A program made the translations under genes and the position numbers. Positions 16,157-18,662 of a stretch of 18,662 bases of DNA are shown here, one piece after another. The stretch is from UMGS1783 sp900555065. GTDB lineage: Bacteria; Bacillota; Clostridia; Oscillospirales; UMGS1783. The notes beneath the pieces were generated by a model that did not search any database, was not told the DNA's origin, and saw only the letters and a program-made list of their open reading frames with translations. The stretch's first letter is position 1, and each line of letters begins with the position of its first letter. The DNA lies in contig CALKPL010000008.1 in the NCBI GenBank assembly GCA_937991645.1, forward strand, positions 1 through 18,662. The letters run 5' to 3'.

Positions 16157-17383
16157 TCACCTCAAACAAAACTTATCAGCAAAAGACGCGATGGCGTATT
16201 CCACCGCGTCGCAAGTATCTATATCGCTTGTCCCGTCGTCCAGTCTGGTATCCTCGTGCTTGCTGTCCCACAAAGCCTCCGAAAAAGCGGCAATGACGTT
16301 CTCACACTCACGGACAACAAAGAATCTTCCTGAAGCCATAAGCTGAGCTATTAGCATGATCCTGTCAATAATCCGGCCTTTGTAGCAGTCTTGCACGCTA
16401 ACGGGCAGCTCTCGCGCTTTACAGTGGCGGTACAGACCCGCCGTTATTACTTGCCCCAGCGCTCCGTAGTCCGCGAAACAGTATTGGCATTTGCCCCATC
16501 TGGCAACAACCGAACGGTAAAACTCCTCGAACTGGTTGTATATCGCTTCGGGTGAATGCGTCCCATTGATATCCCGTTCAGCCAGTATGTACACTGCCCG
16601 GAATCCCGCCGTAATACCAGCGGCAACAAACTTTGTTTTGCTCCTGTTTGCTCCATAGTCAATACCGATAGAGACAAGCGGCAGCGGCTCTGTTATGCTG
16701 TCAACGAGATAGGGCGCCGGGTCGTGCGCGAAATCTTTGTATATGACTCCCTCCGCTGTCGTCCATCTGCCAAGGATATAGCGGTCGTAAAATACCGTCC
16801 CCGAATACTCGCGCTTTAAACTCGCCACATATGCACTATCGAGCGTCGGGTTGTCGTCAATCACATAATGCTGGGCGTATATGTCGGCGTCAGAATCCAG
16901 GAATTGCTTGAACCAGTGCCGCGGATAGGTAGGGTTGCAGGTCCCATCGAAACACGCGCCGGGTACGCTAAGCCGACTCTTTAGCATTTCGAATACATCC
17001 TGAGACCAAGTCGTGATTTCGTCGCCGTAGCAGTATTTCACGGTTGCGCCCTGTAGTTTGCTGACCTGACTGATCTTGTCCGCGCCCAGGCAGTAGCAGT
17101 CCTGCCCAAACAGCGTCGCCTTATTGTCCATGCGGATATTGGATACAAGCTCTGAACCAAAACGAGCTTGCATCGGCTCAAGGATATTCCGCTGTAGCGT
17201 TCCGCGAGTATTTCCAAGGAGTACGATAAGTCCTTCTTTTCCGGAAGACGCCCGAATCCGCTTTAAGATGGTATATTCCGTATCAAGGTATGTTTTGCCA
17301 GAACGGACAGCACCAACCTTTATATTCCAGCGGTGCGAGGCATTGCGAACGTATTCGGCCTGCTTACGGGTCAGCCGGATCAT
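16157..17383 (-). CDS. terL: Terminase large subunit (PBSX-type)
   Basis: This is the 408-residue packaging motor. I chose the ATG at 17381-17383 (MIRLTRKQAEYVRNASHRWN) because the in-frame sequence further upstream is the antiphase shadow of the small-subunit gene and lacks terminase features. The ATPase part has Walker A GAVRSGKT (24-31) and Walker B VKYCYGDE (115-122, D121 and E122). A coupling-type motif GTCNPTYPRHW follows at 147-157. The RNase H-like nuclease part has acidic residues in SIGIDYG (D242), YCFADYG (D305) and DTCDAVEYA (D392). All key residues are present, so the enzyme should be active. It overlaps the small-subunit gene by 20 bases and drives DNA into the portal encoded next. 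Confidence 0.95.
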   Translation of the reverse strand: MIRLTRKQAEYVRNASHRWNIKVGAVRSGKTYLDTEYTILKRIRASSGKEGLIVLLGNTRGTLQRNILEPMQARFGSELVSNIRMDNKATLFGQDCYCLGADKISQVSKLQGATVKYCYGDEITTWSQDVFEMLKSRLSVPGACFDGTCNPTYPRHWFKQFLDSDADIYAQHYVIDDNPTLDSAYVASLKREYSGTVFYDRYILGRWTTAEGVIYKDFAHDPAPYLVDSITEPLPLVSIGIDYGANRSKTKFVAAGITAGFRAVYILAERDINGTHSPEAIYNQFEEFYRSVVARWGKCQYCFADYGALGQVITAGLYRHCKARELPVSVQDCYKGRIIDRIMLIAQLMASGRFFVVRECENVIAAFSEALWDSKHEDTRLDDGTSDIDTCDAVEYAIASFADKFCLR

Positions 17384-17768
17384 TGACCTGCGCCTCCACA
17401 CCTTGCAGTATGTCGTCCAGCTTGCGCATGACATCTGCGGTTGTATCCTCTCCAATGAGATTGCGCACTTCTTTGATCGCAGAGACGTCGCCAAGACAGG
17501 CGCGCTTGAACAGGCACACAACCAACAGTGTCGCATTGTCGATCTCGTCTTCATCATAGCCCATGTTCGCGACCTTACGCAACTGCTTTGCATCCATAAC
17601 GTCTTTTGCCAGCAAGTCTTGCATCAGCTGGCGTAACTGCTTTTTCCTCCGGCGTACCGCCCCTGATGCCTTGCCAGCATTAAGACGCATCTGTCTTTGC
17701 TCCTCCACAGGTCTTTGATTTATCGGTATTAAGTTTTTGTCCCCTGGTCTGGATTGCTTCTCAGCCAT
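17364..17768 (-). CDS. terS: Terminase small subunit
   Basis: The 134-residue protein starts MAEKQSRPGDKNLIPINQRP. The frame is open for 36 codons further upstream, but the ATG at 17766-17768 is preceded by GGAGTGGAG and the usual N-terminus (N-L-I-P-x-N-x-R, then KASGAVRRRKKQLRQLM) begins here. The middle (DVMDAKQLRKVANMGYDEDE) and the helical C-terminus are typical of small terminase subunits next to PBSX-type large subunits. It should bind the packaging site on phage DNA and hand it to TerL. No HNH endonuclease gene lies beside it, so there is no positive sign of an HNH-assisted cos system. The packaging site may lie in or just upstream of this gene. It is the first gene after the probable late promoter. 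Confidence 0.82.
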   Translation of the reverse strand: MAEKQSRPGDKNLIPINQRPVEEQRQMRLNAGKASGAVRRRKKQLRQLMQDLLAKDVMDAKQLRKVANMGYDEDEIDNATLLVVCLFKRACLGDVSAIKEVRNLIGEDTTADVMRKLDDILQGVEAQVNDPADP

Positions 17769-17880
17769 ACACTCCACTCCGCAACTCTGCTCCGCGACGA
17801 TAAAACCCTCAAACTGTAGCCGGAATAACCGGCGATATCGCGGCCAGTTTCCCGCCAAATAGGCACACCCTTGCAATAGC

Positions 17881-17914
17881 CATGAGGGACGCGCCCTTAC
17901 AACCGTCCCTCATG
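17881..17914. repeat. 11-bp perfect inverted repeat at the start of the late transcript
   Basis: CATGAGGGACG (17881-17891) and its reverse complement CGTCCCTCATG (17904-17914) flank a 12-base loop, with no T-tract on either side. The element lies at or just after the expected start point of the promoter at 17920-17925. It could be an operator, a protective 5' stem-loop in the late mRNA, or a packaging recognition site. A third copy of the 10-base core CATGAGGGAC lies at 18221-18230 inside the regulator gene. Confidence 0.6.
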
Positions 17915-17919
17915 CTACC

Positions 17920-17925
17920 ATTATA
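17920..17925 (-). promoter_or_regulatory. Probable late promoter -10 box for the terminase operon
   Basis: On the minus strand a perfect TATAAT (in GGTGTATAATGG) lies about 150 bases upstream of terS. No good TTGACA-like -35 occurs at 16-18 bases. Further upstream, at about the -40 to -60 position, is an A-rich stretch (AAAAAATAAAAAA on the minus strand, about 17954-17966). A good -10 without a -35 is typical of phage late promoters that need an activator, and a candidate activator gene lies immediately upstream. Confidence 0.5.
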
Positions 17926-17978
17926 CACCCGTAAATGCTCCCCCGTGTGACCCTTTTTTATTTTTTGCCAAAAATGTT

Positions 17979-18356
17979 TCACCGCCTGCGGTCTAGGAGC
18001 CAGAAAAAACGCCGCCGCGCCGTATAAAACTGTCGGCGCCCTGCAGGCACGGTCAAACGCTCGTAGGGGAGCCCCTGCGTCACATTTTGCAATATGTACC
18101 TAGCTATATCGGGAGCTGAATCTTTGGCCGTCCGCTCGACAAGCTCTATATTTCGGCTAAGACGCTCCGCCCTAATAGCGGCCGCCGCAGTAGGGTCGCT
18201 TATGTCGCTGGACCGCACAGCATGAGGGACAGGGGGGAGGATCCTATAGCATTCCTGCAAAGCCCGCTGCCATTCTCCATACTGCCGACAAAAGGCATAT
18301 AACTCCTGATACCTGCGCTTACTAATCCCATAGTTATCATGCAAAAATACTCGCAT
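17979..18356 (-). CDS. Putative late-gene transcription regulator (RinA/ArpU-like, uncertain)
   Basis: A 125-residue, Arg-rich helical protein starting MRVFLHDNYGISKRRYQELY. It contains SDPTAAAAIRAERLSRNIEL (54-73) and a C-terminal VTQGLPYERLTVPAGRRQFY with a basic end (RRRFFWLLDRRR) that reads like a helix-turn-helix of sigma-region-4 type. Proteins of this shape commonly lie just before terminase genes in Clostridia prophages and are treated as late regulators of the ArpU/RinA sort. That role is inferred from position and helix pattern, not from a clear domain match. A strong AGGAGG lies seven bases before the ATG at 18354-18356. Downstream, 210 bases without a gene hold a promoter-like -10 box and an inverted repeat, the most likely target. 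One copy of the repeat core is also inside this gene. Confidence 0.6.
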   Translation of the reverse strand: MRVFLHDNYGISKRRYQELYAFCRQYGEWQRALQECYRILPPVPHAVRSSDISDPTAAAAIRAERLSRNIELVERTAKDSAPDIARYILQNVTQGLPYERLTVPAGRRQFYTARRRFFWLLDRRR

Positions 18357-18358
18357 TG

Positions 18359-18418
18359 CTATCCCTCCTGCAATAACCTATATAGCGGGTCCCGTCTACG
18401 CAACTGCTCCTTAGTCAT
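18359..18418 (-). CDS. Tiny ORF, 19 residues, possible leader peptide
   Basis: ATG at 18416-18418 is preceded by a purine-rich GGGGAGGGAGGGGCG and encodes MTKEQLRRRDPLYRLLQEG, ending in TAG three bases before the regulator gene. Its last codons (CAG GAG GGA) form the ribosome binding site of that gene, so its translation would affect regulator translation. I know no family. It may be a coupling leader or a chance reading frame. Confidence 0.35.
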   Translation of the reverse strand: MTKEQLRRRDPLYRLLQEG

Positions 18419-18467
18419 GTCGTATCGCCCCTCCCTCCCCTGAACACATAATTTCTTCGCCTTCCAT
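18411..18467 (-). CDS. Tiny ORF, 18 residues, with a near-perfect ribosome binding site
   Basis: AAGGAGG followed by TAAATA and an ATG at 18465-18467 is one of the best ribosome binding sites in the window, yet the frame codes only MEGEEIMCSGEGGAIRHD before TAA. The stop overlaps the start of the next tiny ORF (ATGACTAA). It may be a leader peptide, or the start of a formerly longer gene cut short by deletion. No function can be assigned. Confidence 0.4.
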   Translation of the reverse strand: MEGEEIMCSGEGGAIRHD

Positions 18468-18507
18468 TATTTACCTCCTTAAAAATAAAAAATCACCTTA
18501 AAATATA

Positions 18508-18536
18508 TTGACAACACGTGTAACACGTGCTATAAT
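18508..18536 (+). promoter_or_regulatory. Consensus sigma-A promoter with CACGTG operator repeats (hicB)
   Basis: TTGACA (18508-18513) and TATAAT (18531-18536) are both perfect and 17 bases apart, the ideal spacing. The spacer holds AACACGTGT AACACGTGC, that is two CACGTG boxes (18515-18520 and 18524-18529) nine bases apart, each palindromic. A protein bound there would block RNA polymerase. HicB-type antitoxins commonly bind such repeats to control their own operon, so an autoregulatory operator is likely. Confidence 0.85.
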
Positions 18537-18561
18537 ATGATCGAAGAAAGGAGAAGTAGCG

Positions 18562-18662
18562 TTGAAAATCACATATCCTGCTTGTTTTTACCCCGAAGAG
18601 AACGGAACGTATTCCGTTGAAATACCTGATTTAGGCTGCGCTACACAAGGGAGAGACTTAAC
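18562..18662 (+). CDS. hicB: HicB-family antitoxin, N-terminal part (cut by window end)
   Basis: The only plus-strand gene starts with TTG at 18562-18564, eight bases after AAAGGAG. The visible 33 residues read MKITYPACFYPEENGTYSVE, then IPDLGCATQGRDL. The pattern YPA.F.....G.Y.VE.PDL.GC.TQG is the hallmark of the partly degraded RNase H fold of HicB antitoxins. HicB normally pairs with HicA, an mRNA-cleaving toxin. No hicA lies between the promoter and this gene, so it would have to follow beyond the window, or this is an orphan HicB. It is divergent from the phage late genes and carries its own strong promoter, so it is expressed independently of them. The missing C-terminus, which usually holds the DNA-binding domain, prevents a firm subfamily call. 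Confidence 0.8.
   Translation, partial: MKITYPACFYPEENGTYSVEIPDLGCATQGRDL

Noticed and set aside
17384..17593. 70-residue N-terminal extension of the terminase large subunit
   Set aside because: It is the out-of-frame reading of the small-subunit gene, Cys/Arg/Ser-rich, and the terminase homology begins at MIRLTRKQ.
17364..17876. Longer form of the terminase small subunit with 36 extra N-terminal residues
   Set aside because: The frame is open, but the ATG at 17768 has a good ribosome binding site and the recognisable protein begins there. The extra part would also start close to the promoter, inside its leader.
17769..17978. HNH endonuclease gene or cos site near terS
   Set aside because: No HNH motif or gene occurs here. 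A cos or pac site may exist, but nothing in the sequence identifies it apart from the inverted repeat already reported.
18486..18514. Minus-strand promoter (TTGTCA, or TATATT at 18502-18507) for the tiny ORFs and regulator
   Set aside because: No pair of boxes with proper spacing fits; each candidate lacks a convincing partner in this AT-rich stretch.
1..18662. CRISPR arrays, tRNA genes, insertion sequences, integrase or attachment sites
   Set aside because: None was seen. There are no regularly spaced repeats, no cloverleaf-like sequence, and no transposase or recombinase reading frame.

Overview
The window is the late structural region of a tailed phage or prophage (siphovirus type) from a Gram-positive host, most likely of the Clostridia. 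Supporting signs are strong AGGAGG-type ribosome binding sites, an A118/PBSX-like set of head genes, a DUF859-type tail fibre and, at the far right edge, a HicB-type antitoxin with a consensus sigma-A promoter. I cannot name the species. By hand count the capsid gene is about 57% GC over 300 bases.

Except for the last ~150 bases, all genes lie on the minus strand and read right to left in assembly order. They are: two tiny ORFs and a putative late transcription regulator (18467-17979); an intergenic region with a probable late promoter and an 11-bp inverted repeat (17978-17769); terminase small and large subunits; portal; a MuF-type minor capsid protein with an extra C-terminal zincin-like domain; a small acidic protein; a rho-independent terminator; scaffold; major capsid protein with a C-terminal Ig-like domain; four head-completion/neck proteins; major tail (tube) protein; a strong hairpin; two tail assembly chaperones; tape measure; a short distal-tail protein; tail hub/Tal-like protein; tail fibre; and the start of a small coiled-coil protein that probably opens the lysis module. 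Most genes overlap or are separated by a few bases, so they are probably co-transcribed and translationally coupled. Several start with GTG.

The genes would work together as follows. Terminase packages DNA through the portal into a head built by scaffold and capsid protein. The connector and neck proteins close the head. The tape measure sets tail length (about 150 nm by the usual 0.15 nm per residue rule), and the hub and fibre bind the host. The two transcriptional hairpins fall where stoichiometry should change: just before scaffold and capsid, and just after the tail tube.

The most unusual item is the minor capsid protein (12811-14736). After the phage minor-capsid-2 core it carries about 240 extra residues with an intact HEHGH motif (505-509) and a downstream Glu (604), which look like a zinc metallopeptidase. 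A one-base-overlapping gene for an 81-residue, strongly acidic protein follows directly, and both are lower in GC than the capsid gene. This is the layout expected of a virion-carried MuF polymorphic toxin with its immunity protein. Pairing and function are inference. At the right edge a divergent hicB-like gene begins; its promoter spacer holds two CACGTG boxes that look like an autoregulatory operator.
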